Positions 53,171-62,672 of a stretch of 64,000 nucleotides of DNA are shown here, in pieces. The stretch lies in NCBI RefSeq assembly GCF_024171725.1, contig NZ_JAMTCG010000006.1:186001-250000 (forward strand), written 5' to 3'. Position 1 is the stretch's first letter. The number at the start of each line of letters is the position of its first letter. Position numbers and translations under genes: made by a program. The notes under the pieces are model-generated. The model made no database searches. It was not told the origin of the DNA and was given only the letters and a program-made list of their open reading frames with translations. This DNA comes from Williamsia serinedens. Lineage in GTDB: Bacteria; Actinomycetota; Actinomycetes; Mycobacteriales; Mycobacteriaceae.

Positions 53171-54880
53171 GTGGTCGAACGTCAGTCGCGTGCGCGCAGG
53201 GTGATCCACCTGCTGCGCTGGCTGGCGCACACCCCGTGGCCGATCCTCGCGCTCGACCTGCTCCGGGCGAACATCATCGGCGCCCTGTTCACGTTCGCCT
53301 TCCTCCGGTTCGGGATGCCGTACGAGTACACGGTCCGGCTCGACGAGATCAACGGCTACAACCAGGCCGTCTTCGTCGGCTACCTCGTCGCGGCCGCGTT
53401 CGTGGGTGGGTACCTCAGCATCCTGCTGACCCTGCCCGTCCTGGTCTGGCACCGCCGGCGCAGCCGCCTCGACAACGACTTCGCGCGACGACGGGCTCTG
53501 CGTCTCCCCGTGCTGCTCACGCTGGTCAACCTCGCGTTGTGGGCGGTCGGCGGGGTGCTGTTCGCCCTGCTCAACGTGCAGGCCTCGGGGTCGACCGCGC
53601 TCGTGGTGTGGATCGCCTCGTCGATCGGCGGGTTCGTCTCGTGCGTGCTCGGCTACATGCAGGCGGAGAAGGTGTTGCGTCCCATCACCGTCTCGGCCAT
53701 GGCCAACGACCCGTCGAGCACGCCGATAGCACCCAGCGTCACCGGGCGCATCGTCCTGTTCTGGTGCATCAGCGTCGTCGCCCCGCTGCTGTTCGTGGTG
53801 CTCCTGGTGATCGGCCAGCAGACGGGTGTCATCACCACCGACGCGGCCGGACTGCAACGCCCGCTGCTGTGGCTGGTCGTCGCGACCGTCCTGTTCGGCC
53901 TGATCGGGCTCATCCGGCTCGTCGGTGCCATCGCCGACCCGATCAAGGAACTGCGTGAGGCACAGCGCGCGGTCAGCGCGGGTGACCTCGACGCGTCGGT
54001 CCGCATCTACGACGGCAGCGACATAGGTCTGTTGCAGGCCGGTTTCAACGACATGGTCTCCGACCTGCGGGAGCGACAGGAACTGCGGAACCTTTTCGGC
54101 CGCTACGTCGGTGAGGACGTCGCGCGCCGTGCCATCGAGACCGGCACGGAGCTGGGCGGCGAGGAGCGCTACGTCGGCGTCCTCTTCGTCGACATCGTCG
54201 GGTCGACGCGACTGGCCGTCACCCGACCGCCCCGCGAGGTGGTCGACCTGCTGAACGAGTTCTTCCGCGTGGTCGTCGAGACCGTCGGACGCCACGGCGG
54301 CTTCATCAACAAGTTCCAGGGCGACGCCGCCCTGGCGATCTTCGGTGCGCCGCTGGACCTCGCCGACTTCGCCGGACAGGCGCTGGCCGCCGCCCGGGAA
54401 CTGCGCATCGAACTCGAACGCACCCTGGGCGAGACGGACGTGGGCATCGGCGTCTCCGCCGGCAAGGCCATCGCCGGGCACATCGGGTCCGAGAAGCGGT
54501 TGGAGTACACCGTCATCGGCGATCCCGTGAACGAGGCCGCCCGTCTCACCGAGTTGGCCAAGGACGAGGCGGCTCGTGTCCTCGCCTCGGCCCGGGCCAT
54601 CTACCTGGCCTCCGACGCCGAGGCCGAGTGCTGGGACATCGGCGAGAGCGTCGAACTCCGCGGGCGCGGCATCGAGACCCGTCTGGCGCGACCGAAGTTC
54701 GCCCTCGTCGTCGATGACGACGAGGACACCGACGACGACACCGACGGCGTGGTCGACAGTGCCGTCGGCGCGTCCCTCACCCGCGGGCCGACGGGCACGC
54801 GCACCGGCTCCGGTACGGGCGACCTGACCGGCGAGGCGGAGGACGAGGACGACGACGAGGAAGCCCGCTCGCGGCGATGA
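53171..54880 (+). CDS. membrane adenylate cyclase, Rv3645-like
   Basis: 569 residues from GTG 53171; GTG 53201 is another candidate. Six membrane segments (WPILALDLLRANIIGALFTF, GYLVAAAFVGGYLSILLTL and four more up to about residue 255) precede a HAMP region (AIADPIKELREAQRAV). The class III cyclase domain (about 335-510) has LFVDIVGSTRLAV with a metal Asp, NKFQGDAALAIFGAP with the substrate Lys and Asp, and GDPVNEAARLTEL with Asn and Arg. The C-terminal 60 residues are very acidic. In M. tuberculosis Rv3645 makes cAMP and is linked to fatty-acid tolerance. Its position between holB and topA is conserved. Confidence 0.93.
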   Translation: MVERQSRARRVIHLLRWLAHTPWPILALDLLRANIIGALFTFAFLRFGMPYEYTVRLDEINGYNQAVFVGYLVAAAFVGGYLSILLTLPVLVWHRRRSRLDNDFARRRALRLPVLLTLVNLALWAVGGVLFALLNVQASGSTALVVWIASSIGGFVSCVLGYMQAEKVLRPITVSAMANDPSSTPIAPSVTGRIVLFWCISVVAPLLFVVLLVIGQQTGVITTDAAGLQRPLLWLVVATVLFGLIGLIRLVGAIADPIKELREAQRAVSAGDLDASVRIYDGSDIGLLQAGFNDMVSDLRERQELRNLFGRYVGEDVARRAIETGTELGGEERYVGVLFVDIVGSTRLAVTRPPREVVDLLNEFFRVVVETVGRHGGFINKFQGDAALAIFGAPLDLADFAGQALAAARELRIELERTLGETDVGIGVSAGKAIAGHIGSEKRLEYTVIGDPVNEAARLTELAKDEAARVLASARAIYLASDAEAECWDIGESVELRGRGIETRLARPKFALVVDDDEDTDDDTDGVVDSAVGASLTRGPTGTRTGSGTGDLTGEAEDEDDDEEARSRR

Positions 54881-54904
54881 CGCCGAGGTGTGCGCGTTCG
54901 TCCC

Positions 54905-55786
54905 TCAGTCCCCGTTGATCCGTCCGGCCCCGGCGCGCTTCGCGCGGTAGAGGAGGGCGTCGGCGCGGTCGAAGCAGTCCGACACGGTCTCGTCGTCACG
55001 CAGGGTGGTGTGACCCGCGCAGAAGGTCTGCCCATCGGGCACGACGGCCGCCAGGCGCATCAGGACGTCCGCGGCCGCGGTCGCGTCGGCGTGGGGCAGT
55101 GCGATCGCGAACTCCTCACCGCCCCACCGCGCGACCACGCCGGGTGGCTCCACGGTGGCGACGGCCCCGTGTGCGAACTCGACGAGGAGCCGGTCGCCGG
55201 CGTTGTGGCCGTGGGTGTCGTTGTACGCCTTGAACCGGTCGAGGTCGACGACGGCCAGCGACAGGGTGCCCACCCGGACCGGTGCGGCCTCGAACTGCGT
55301 CAGCCGGTTCTCCCAGCCGCGGCGGTTCAGCAGACCGGTGAGCGGATCGGTCCAGGCTGCCGCGACCAGGCTCTCCTCGGCGCGCCGACGCTCGGTGGTG
55401 TCGTGGATGACGGCCATCGTCCAGGCGCGCCCGTCCGGACCTGTCACGGGGCTGGCCGACACCCACCCCCACCGGACGGTGCCGTCCGGGTGCACGTAGC
55501 GCTTCTCCTCGCGGTGGGAGTGTCCCCGCTGTGCAGCGGCGGCCAACTTCACCTCCATCGCGTGGTGGGCCGCGATGTCGTCGGGATGGGTGAACTCCCG
55601 CGACGACCGCCCCGCGATCATCGACCACGGGCGGCCGACCATGGTGCAGTACGCGGCGTTCGCCGCGGTCAACAGCCCCTGCTCGTCGGCGAGTGCCATC
55701 GGCACGGTGCTCGCCTCGAACATGGCGCGGAACCACCCGTCGTCGAACGACGCACTGGTCCCCGCCCGGTTCCCGTCATCCCCCAC
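54905..55786 (-). CDS. PAS-GGDEF diguanylate cyclase
   Basis: 293 residues from a GTG (GDDGNRAGTSASFDDGWF) that lies 35 bp after topA. A PAS/PAC sensor covers about 15-130 (MFEASTVPMALADEQGLL to VIHDTTERRRAEE). The GGDEF domain covers about 135-290 (DPLTGLLNRRGWENRL, DLDRFKAYNDTHGHNAGD) with an active-type GGEEF motif, so synthesis of c-di-GMP is likely. The RxxD inhibitory site is missing (TVEP instead). It is convergent with the cAMP cyclase gene, 24 bp away. The Rv3645-topA interval has no such gene in M. tuberculosis as far as I recall, so this is an insertion relative to it. Confidence 0.88.
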   Translation of the reverse strand: MGDDGNRAGTSASFDDGWFRAMFEASTVPMALADEQGLLTAANAAYCTMVGRPWSMIAGRSSREFTHPDDIAAHHAMEVKLAAAAQRGHSHREEKRYVHPDGTVRWGWVSASPVTGPDGRAWTMAVIHDTTERRRAEESLVAAAWTDPLTGLLNRRGWENRLTQFEAAPVRVGTLSLAVVDLDRFKAYNDTHGHNAGDRLLVEFAHGAVATVEPPGVVARWGGEEFAIALPHADATAAADVLMRLAAVVPDGQTFCAGHTTLRDDETVSDCFDRADALLYRAKRAGAGRINGD

Positions 55787-55820
55787 GGATGCCCCCCACC
55801 CCGACTGCGGCGTCTGCTCG

Positions 55821-58800
55821 TCAGCCGGTCGACCCCGCGCCGCCGGTCTTCTTCGCCGCGGTCTTCTTCGCGGCGGTCTTCTTCGCGGCCGACTTCTTGG
55901 CGGTGGTCTTCTTCGCGGCCGACTTCTTCGCGGCGGTCGTCGTCGTCGCGGACTTCTTCGCCGTGGTCTTCTTGGCGGCGGCCTTCTTCGCGCGCTTGGG
56001 CGCGGGCCCGCGCGCACGACGATCGGCCAACAGCTCCATCGCCCGCTCGGGGGTGATGGTGGCGACGTCGTCGTCCTTGCGGAGGCTCGCGTTGGTCTCA
56101 CCGTCGGTGACGTACGGACCGAAACGGCCGTCCTTGATCACCATCGGCTTCTCGCTGACGCTGTCGTTCCCGAGCTCACGCAACGGCGGCGCGGCGGCCT
56201 GCCGCCCCCGACGCTTGGGCTCGGAGTAGATCTTCAGCGCCTCCTCGAGGGTGATCTCGAAGATCTGTGACTCCGTCGTGAGCGACCGGGAGTCGGTTCC
56301 CTTCTTCAGGTACGGCCCATACCGGCCGTTCTGCGCGGTGATCTCCTCACCCGACTCGGGATCGGTGCCGACGACCCGCGGCAGCGACAGCAGCTTGAGG
56401 GCGTCGTCGAGGGTCACCGACGCGATGTCCATCGACTTGAAGAGCGAGCCGGTGCGCGGCTTGGGCCCGGCCTTCTTGGCCGCGGTCTTCTTGGCCGCCT
56501 TCTTCGCGGGAGCCGCCTGGGTGGCAACGGCTCTCGTCGCGGTCGCGGTGCCACCGCACGACGCCACGGCGGGCTCCCCGCCGTCGAGGGGCGTCGGCGC
56601 GGACGGGCCACCACCGATGTCCGAACCGTCGCCGTCGTCCGAACTGTCGTCGTCGCCGTCGGGATCCGGCAGGATCTCGGTGACGTAAGGCCCGAAACGG
56701 CCTTCCTTGGCGACGATCTCGTGGCCGGTCGCCGGGTCGACACCGAGCGTGCGACCCTCCTGCGGGGTGCTGAAGAGCTTCTCCGCGACCTCGAGCGTCA
56801 GCTCGTCGGGCGTCATGTCGTCGGGGAGGTTGGCGCGCTGCAGGTCCGGCTCGGCGTCGGGTGCGGCGACGTTGCGCTCGAGGTACGGCCCGAACCGGCC
56901 GACGCGCACATGGATCGGCCGACCCTGCTCGTCGTCGAACAGCTTGATGGAGTTGATCTCCCGGGCGTCGATCTCCTCGAGGTTGACGCCGACGAGCTTC
57001 TTCAGCCCGCCGTCCTCGGCGATCTCCGCGTCCGCGTGCGACCCGGACGTCGACCCGCCGAAGTAGAAGCGCGACAACCAGTCCGTGCGGTTCTCCGACC
57101 CCGACGCGATCTGGTCCAGGTCGTCCTCGAGCGAGGCGGTGAAGTCGTAGTCGACGAGACGACGGAAGTAGGCCTCGAGCAGGCCCACGACGGCGAACGC
57201 GATCCACGACGGGACCAGAGCGCTGCCCTTCTTGTGGACGTACCCGCGGTCCTGGATGGTGCCGATGATCGACGCGTAGGTCGACGGGCGGCCGATGCCG
57301 AGTTCCTCGAGCACCTTCACCAGCGACGCCTCGGTGTAGCGGGCGGGCGGGTTGGTCGTGTGTCCCTCCGCCTGCAGGTCGGTGCTGGTGAGGTGCTGGC
57401 CCTCGGTGAGGGTCGGGAGGCGGACCTCGTCGTTGTCGGCCTGGCCGCCGGCCTGCTCGTCGACGGTCTCGACGTAGGCGGAGAGGAAGCCGGGGAAGGT
57501 GATCGTCCGGCCCGACGCGGCGAACGTCGCCCGCTCACCGGTGGTGGCGGTGCCGCTGATCCGCAGGCTCATCGTGGTGCCGCGCGCGTCGGCCATCTGC
57601 GACGCGACGGTGCGCTGCCAGATCAGCTCGTAGAGGCGGAACTCGTCGGACTGCAGGGCCGACGCCACCTGACCCGGCGTGCGGAACGACTCGCCAGCGG
57701 GACGGATGGCCTCGTGGGCCTCCTGGGCGTTCTTGACCTTGCGGGTGTACTGCCGCGGCGAGGGGTGCACGTAGTCGGCGCCGTAGAGCTCACGCGCCTG
57801 GTCGCGGGCGGCGGTGATGGCCGACTCCGACAGCGTCGTGGAGTCGGTACGCATGTAGGTGATGTAGCCGTTCTCGTACAGCCGCTGCGCCACACGCATG
57901 GTCCGGTCGGAGGTGAACCGCAGCTTGCGCCCGGCCTCCTGCTGCAACGTCGAGGTCATGAACGGCGCGTAGGGGCGCCGGGTGTACGGCTTCTCCTCGA
58001 CGGAGGTGACGGTCATGTCCGCGCCCTGCAGACCCTCGGCCAGTGCGCGGGCGCGGGACTCGTCGAGGACGACGACACCGTCGGACTTCTTCACCCGGCC
58101 GGTCGCGTCGAAGTCGCGGCCGCTGGCGACGCGGGCGTCGTCGACGGAGACGAGTTTCGCGCCGAACGTCCGCGGGGTCACCTCGGCACCGGCGTCGAGC
58201 GTGGCGGCGATGTCCCAGTAGCCGGCGGAGACGAACGCCATCCGCTCGCGCTCCCGCTCGACGATGATGCGCGTGGCCACCGACTGCACGCGGCCCGCCG
58301 ACAGCTTCGGCATGACCTTTTTCCACAGGACCGGCGACACCTCGTAGCCGTAGAGGCGGTCGAGGATGCGGCGGGTCTCCTGCGCGTCGACGAGGTCGGT
58401 GTCGAGGTCGCGGGGGTTGGCGGCGGCGGCCTGGATGGCCGACTGGGTGATCTCGTGGAACACCATGCGTCGGACCGGGACGCTGGGGCGCAACGTCTCC
58501 AGCAGGTGCCACGCGATGGCCTCGCCCTCGCGGTCACCGTCGGTGGCGAGGTAGAGCTCGTCGACACCCTTGAGGAGCTGTTTGAGTTCGCTGACCGTCG
58601 ACTTCTTGTCCGGGGACACCACGTAGAGCGGCTCGAAGTCCTCGTCGACGTTGACCCCGAGGCGGGCCCAGGGCTGTCCCTTGTACTTGGCGGGGACGTC
58701 CGCGGCGCCGCGCGGGAGGTCGCGGATGTGGCCGCGGGAGGACTCGACGACATAGTTCGACCCGAGGTAGCCCGCGATCTTGCGCGCCTTCGTCGGTGAC

Positions 58801-58862
58801 TCGACGATCACCAGACGACGCACGTCGCCCCGTGACGGGGACGTGGTGTCGCTGTCTGCCAC
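55821..58862 (-). CDS. topA: DNA topoisomerase I
   Basis: 1013 residues from a GTG. The toprim domain begins RRLVIVESPTKARKIAGYLG, with DGDREGEAIAWHL for metal binding. The catalytic Tyr is in the YITYMRTDSTTLSE segment. No zinc ribbons follow; instead there are several repeats of the RFGPYV type (GRFGPYVTDGETNAS, GRYGPYLKKGTD) and a long lysine/alanine tail (KKSAAKKTTAKKSA), both typical of mycobacterial TopA. It relaxes negative supercoils and is essential. The PAS-GGDEF gene follows on the same strand. Confidence 0.97.
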   Translation of the reverse strand: MADSDTTSPSRGDVRRLVIVESPTKARKIAGYLGSNYVVESSRGHIRDLPRGAADVPAKYKGQPWARLGVNVDEDFEPLYVVSPDKKSTVSELKQLLKGVDELYLATDGDREGEAIAWHLLETLRPSVPVRRMVFHEITQSAIQAAAANPRDLDTDLVDAQETRRILDRLYGYEVSPVLWKKVMPKLSAGRVQSVATRIIVERERERMAFVSAGYWDIAATLDAGAEVTPRTFGAKLVSVDDARVASGRDFDATGRVKKSDGVVVLDESRARALAEGLQGADMTVTSVEEKPYTRRPYAPFMTSTLQQEAGRKLRFTSDRTMRVAQRLYENGYITYMRTDSTTLSESAITAARDQARELYGADYVHPSPRQYTRKVKNAQEAHEAIRPAGESFRTPGQVASALQSDEFRLYELIWQRTVASQMADARGTTMSLRISGTATTGERATFAASGRTITFPGFLSAYVETVDEQAGGQADNDEVRLPTLTEGQHLTSTDLQAEGHTTNPPARYTEASLVKVLEELGIGRPSTYASIIGTIQDRGYVHKKGSALVPSWIAFAVVGLLEAYFRRLVDYDFTASLEDDLDQIASGSENRTDWLSRFYFGGSTSGSHADAEIAEDGGLKKLVGVNLEEIDAREINSIKLFDDEQGRPIHVRVGRFGPYLERNVAAPDAEPDLQRANLPDDMTPDELTLEVAEKLFSTPQEGRTLGVDPATGHEIVAKEGRFGPYVTEILPDPDGDDDSSDDGDGSDIGGGPSAPTPLDGGEPAVASCGGTATATRAVATQAAPAKKAAKKTAAKKAGPKPRTGSLFKSMDIASVTLDDALKLLSLPRVVGTDPESGEEITAQNGRYGPYLKKGTDSRSLTTESQIFEITLEEALKIYSEPKRRGRQAAAPPLRELGNDSVSEKPMVIKDGRFGPYVTDGETNASLRKDDDVATITPERAMELLADRRARGPAPKRAKKAAAKKTTAKKSATTTTAAKKSAAKKTTAKKSAAKKTAAKKTAAKKTGGAGSTG

Positions 58863-59079
58863 GGTGTCTTCCCGCGCCTTTCCTCATATATGTGTCGGCA
58901 CGCTGCCGACCGCGGCGCCGGTTGCTGACCGGCGCACTTCTGGCCTGTTCTACCCCATACCCGACTCATTTGGCACAACGCCGGACGGGTCCCGATCGTT
59001 TCCGGCGCCACCGACACCCGGCGGGTCGCCGCCCACGACCATCCACAAAGCGCAGGTCAGGGCCGTCCGTGTGGTCCGC

Positions 59080-59658
59080 TCAGACGGTCGGCCACGCGGC
59101 GAACGCGGCGGGGTGGTCCGGCGGGGCCCCGATGCTCTCCACGAGGCGGCTCAACCGCCGGCGACCGGCGATGCGCAGGCCCGGGCTGGCGCCGCGCGTG
59201 CCGACGAGCGTGGGGGCGATGCCCGCCCGCATCAGAGCGGTCGCGAGCGGCGCGTGGGTCTCGGGGGCGTGCGGGTCGAGGCCGAGGGTGTAGCGGCCCT
59301 CGTCCGGCCGGCCCGCGGCGATGGTCCACAGCCGCAGCGCCCGCGGCGACGGGACCCATCCCGCCGGCATCGTCTTCACCGCACCCGTGATCCAGGCCCG
59401 TGTGAGCGACTCGAGCGCCTTGCTGGTCTCGGTGCGCGCCATGGAGGAGCCCTCGTCGGAGACCGCGGTCGACGCGCGGGCGCCACTGCGCTCGATCTCG
59501 TCGACGAGCGCCTCCGCGCGCCACGGTGCCGCCACGACGATCGACACCCGGCTCCCCGCGGGCGTGTGGCTCGACTGTCCCTGCGCCGCAAACAATCCCG
59601 CGAGGTCGGCGAGCGAGGGCTCGTCGGTCTCGGCGGAGAAGAAGGACAGCTGACCCAC
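59080..59658 (-). CDS. conserved actinobacterial protein, Rv3647c-like
   Basis: 192 residues from the GTG in GQLSFFSAETDEPS; a frame extending upstream is low complexity. It is the gene that sits between topA and cspA in mycobacteria (Rv3647c) and has a similar length as I remember. Visible segments include SRVSIVVAAPWRAEALVDEI, ALESLTRAWITGAVKTMPAG and RYTLGLDPHAPETHAPLATA. No catalytic motif is recognised. The constant position next to topA suggests a DNA-related or housekeeping role, which remains a guess. Confidence 0.8.
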   Translation of the reverse strand: MGQLSFFSAETDEPSLADLAGLFAAQGQSSHTPAGSRVSIVVAAPWRAEALVDEIERSGARASTAVSDEGSSMARTETSKALESLTRAWITGAVKTMPAGWVPSPRALRLWTIAAGRPDEGRYTLGLDPHAPETHAPLATALMRAGIAPTLVGTRGASPGLRIAGRRRLSRLVESIGAPPDHPAAFAAWPTV

Positions 59659-59824
59659 GGGTGGGACACTACCCCGGCGCCGTGGGCCCGACCTGCACGG
59701 ACGTCGCCGTGACGTGGCCCGGACAGACGTCGCCCCCGACACCGCACGGGTGCCGGGGGCGACGACGAAGAGTCACGGTCGCAGTACCGCGGGACCGGTG
59801 GTCACCGCCAGGACCGAGAGACCC

Positions 59825-60028
59825 TCAGAGTCCGCGGACGCCGGTGGCCTGCGGACCCTTGGTGCCCTGACCGACCTCGAACTCCACGCGCTGGTTCTCC
59901 TCGAGGGTGCGGAATCCCGACCCCTGGATCTCCGAGTAGTGGACGAACACGTCGTCGGAGCCCTCATCGGGTGCGATGAAGCCGAAGCCCTTCTCCGCGT
60001 TGAACCACTTCACAGTCCCCTGTGCCAT
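59825..60028 (-). CDS. cspA: cold-shock protein
   Basis: 67 residues, start ATG in [17 protein letters not shown]. The two RNA-binding motifs are KGFGFI and VFVHYSEI, as in all CspA-type single-domain OB-fold proteins. It binds single-stranded RNA or DNA and acts as an RNA chaperone. It is divergent from the SftH helicase gene, across 306 bp, and the orthologue of M. tuberculosis Rv3648c. A long 5' untranslated region is likely because promoter-like sequences are far upstream. Confidence 0.97.
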   Translation of the reverse strand: MAQGTVKWFNAEKGFGFIAPDEGSDDVFVHYSEIQGSGFRTLEENQRVEFEVGQGTKGPQATGVRGL

Positions 60029-60334
60029 GTACTGCTGTCCTCACTGCTCACAGATTGCGGCGTGACGTGCATCGCGCCGGGTCCGTTCCGACCGCCATAC
60101 CTACTCCGCGACGTTTGCGGACCAGCCGCGCACTAACCTTTGGGTACCACGTCCGCAACACGTTCCCGAGGGAGCACGACGTCGTCGGACCGACCCCCGG
60201 GAGCTGCGACCGGGGACAGTCAATCACGAAGGAACCGATCCCGTCAGTCAGGAAGTCGCTCTGAGCGCAACACTGTCACATTTCAACTGGTCGACACCTG
60301 CCGGTCATGGTGTCCGACAACGCCGTCGCGCCTG
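60029..60334. other. 306-bp divergent gap between cspA and sftH
   Basis: No supported gene. On the minus strand a weak pair TTGCGG-N17-TAGTGC (about 60131-60159) lies roughly 110 bp upstream of the cspA start. A long cspA leader would be usual for cold-shock mRNAs. The plus strand near 60240-60330 has less GC-rich sequence that probably carries the helicase promoter. Neither promoter is certain. Confidence 0.45.
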
Positions 60335-62659
60335 ATGACCCTCCCCGACACCTACGGCGGAGGCCTGCTGCGGCGCAGCCTGGCCGGCGTCGACGAGTCC
60401 TTGTCACCTGTCACATACACGACCGTGATCAGTTCGCAGACAGCACAGTTCGCCCCCTGGCCGGAGTGGGCGGATCCAGCCGTCGTGGAGGCGTTCCGCG
60501 AGCGCGGCGTCTCGCGGCCGTGGACCCATCAGATGACGGCAGCCGACCACGCCCATGCGGGACGACATGTCGTCGTGGCCACCGGGACCGCGTCCGGCAA
60601 GTCGGTGGCCTATCAGTTGCCGGTGCTCACCGACCTCGTCGCCGACCCCCGCGCCACGGCTCTGTACATCTCTCCGACAAAGGCGTTGGGTGCCGACCAG
60701 ATCCGTTCGGTGAGCGCATTGATCGCCGGCCGTCCCGAATTCGCCCACATCGCACCGTGTTCCTACGACGGTGACACCGAACCCGATGTGCGGCAATGGG
60801 CCCGCGAGCACTCGCGGTGGCTGTTCACCAACCCCGACATGCTCCACCTCGGTTTCCTGGGGTCACCCGGGCGCTGGCGTCACTTCTTCCGGCACCTGCG
60901 CTACGTGGTCGTCGACGAATGCCACCACTACCGCGGCGTTTTCGGCGCGCACACGGCGCTCGTCGTGCAGCGGGCGCTGCGCATGGCGCGGCTGTACGGG
61001 GCACAGCCGACGGTCGTGGCCGCCAGCGCGACGGCGGGTGATCCCCGGGGCGCGTTGAGCAGGCTCATCGGTGACGACTGCGTCGCGGTCACCACCGACG
61101 GCTCGCCGCACGGGGAGCGCACCGTCGCGTTGTGGGAACCGGGCTTCACACCCGGGGTGACCGGCGAGAACGGGGCCCCCGTCCGACGGTCGGCGGGCGC
61201 CGACGCCGCCCGCATCCTCGCCGACCTGGTGGTCGAGGGCGCCCGCACGCTGTGTTTCGTCCGCAGCCGTCGCGGGGCCGAGATCGCCGCCCTGAGCGCG
61301 CGGCACCTGCTCGCCTCGGCCGATCCCGAACTCGCCGATCGTGTCGCGGCCTACCGGGCGGGTTACCTGGCCGACGACCGTCGCGCGCTGGAGGCCGCAC
61401 TGTCCGACGGGACCCTGCTCGGCGTCGCGACGACCAACGCCCTCGAACTCGGCGTCGACATCGCCGGTCTCGACGCTGTCGTGGTCGCCGGCTACCCCGG
61501 GACGGTCGCGTCGTTCTGGCAGCAGGCGGGTCGGGCCGGCCGCCGCGGGGAGGGCTCGCTCGTCGTCATGGTGGCCCGCGACGACCCGCTCGACACCTAC
61601 CTGGTGCACCACCCCGAGGCGTTGCTGGGCCGCCCGGTGGAGGCCGGCGTGTTCGACCCCGCCAACCCCTACGTGCTGGGTCCCCACATGCTCTGCGCGG
61701 CGACCGAGGCCCCGCTCACCGAGGACGACGTCGCGCGCTTCGGCGCCGACGCCGTCGTCGCCGACCTGACCGGGCGCGGACTGCTCCGCCGACGGGCGGC
61801 GGGCTGGTACCCGGCTGCCGGACTCGAACCGCACGCCGACGTCGACATCCGCGGTGGCATCGGCGGTCAGGTGATGATCGTCGACACGACGACGTCACAG
61901 TTGCTCGGCACGGTCGACACCGGCCGGGCGATGTCGACCGTCCACGCCGGTGCGGTGCACCTGCACCAGGGACGGACGTTCGTCGTCGACGAGCTGGACC
62001 TCGAGGAGGGGTTGGCGCTGTGTCACCCCGAGGAGCCCGACTGGACGACGTCGGCGCGGGAGACCACGTCGACCGACGTCACCGCCGTGCTGGAGTCGTT
62101 CGACGCCGGGGCGCTACGGGTCGCGTTCGTCGAGGTCGACGTGACCCATCAGGTCGTCGGCTACATGCGGACCCTCGTCTCCGGGGAGGTGCTCGACGTC
62201 GTCGAACTCGACATGCCGCCGCAGACCCTGCACACCCGATCGGTGATGTACACGCTCACGCCGGAGTCCCTCGAGGGCGTCGGTGTCGAGGCGGCCCGGT
62301 TCCCCGGCGCCCTGCACGCCGCCGAGCACGCCGCGATCGGGCTGCTGCCCCTCATAGCGACCTGCGACCGATGGGACATCGGCGGCCTGTCGACGAACCT
62401 GCACCCCGACACCGGGTTGCCGACCGTCTTCGTCTACGACGGCTACCCGGGCGGGGCGGGGTTCGGTGAGCGGGGTTTCCGTGCCTTCCGGACCTGGATC
62501 CGCGCCACCCTCGACGCGGTGACGGCCTGTCGCTGCGAGTCGGGATGTCCGTCGTGCGTGCAGTCACCGAAGTGCGGCAACGGCAACGACCCCCTCGACA
62601 AGGCCGGGGCGATCAGCGTGTTGCGTCTCGTCCTCGACCTCGCGGGCCCCGGCGACTGA
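60335..62659 (+). CDS. SftH-type superfamily 2 DNA helicase (MrfA/DUF1998 group)
   Basis: 774 residues from the ATG in MTLPDTYGGGLLRRSL. Helicase motifs: a Q-like PWTHQMTAAD, Walker A ATGTASGKS (about 85), a DECHH motif II (about 195), AASATAGDP motif III, VATTNALELGVDIAGLD motif V and QQAGRAGRRGEGS motif VI. Near the C-terminus a four-cysteine cluster CRCESGCPSCVQSPKCG belongs to the DUF1998 module. M. smegmatis SftH is a 3'-5' DNA translocase of this clade, and B. subtilis MrfA repairs mitomycin adducts, so DNA repair is likely. It is the Rv3649 orthologue by position. Confidence 0.94.
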   Translation: MTLPDTYGGGLLRRSLAGVDESLSPVTYTTVISSQTAQFAPWPEWADPAVVEAFRERGVSRPWTHQMTAADHAHAGRHVVVATGTASGKSVAYQLPVLTDLVADPRATALYISPTKALGADQIRSVSALIAGRPEFAHIAPCSYDGDTEPDVRQWAREHSRWLFTNPDMLHLGFLGSPGRWRHFFRHLRYVVVDECHHYRGVFGAHTALVVQRALRMARLYGAQPTVVAASATAGDPRGALSRLIGDDCVAVTTDGSPHGERTVALWEPGFTPGVTGENGAPVRRSAGADAARILADLVVEGARTLCFVRSRRGAEIAALSARHLLASADPELADRVAAYRAGYLADDRRALEAALSDGTLLGVATTNALELGVDIAGLDAVVVAGYPGTVASFWQQAGRAGRRGEGSLVVMVARDDPLDTYLVHHPEALLGRPVEAGVFDPANPYVLGPHMLCAATEAPLTEDDVARFGADAVVADLTGRGLLRRRAAGWYPAAGLEPHADVDIRGGIGGQVMIVDTTTSQLLGTVDTGRAMSTVHAGAVHLHQGRTFVVDELDLEEGLALCHPEEPDWTTSARETTSTDVTAVLESFDAGALRVAFVEVDVTHQVVGYMRTLVSGEVLDVVELDMPPQTLHTRSVMYTLTPESLEGVGVEAARFPGALHAAEHAAIGLLPLIATCDRWDIGGLSTNLHPDTGLPTVFVYDGYPGGAGFGERGFRAFRTWIRATLDAVTACRCESGCPSCVQSPKCGNGNDPLDKAGAISVLRLVLDLAGPGD

Positions 62660-62672
62660 TTCGCCGGGCGTC

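Noticed and set aside
60022-60264. 80-codon open frame in the cspA/sftH gap
   Set aside because: It overlaps the cspA start antisense and shows no conserved feature, signal or ribosome site.
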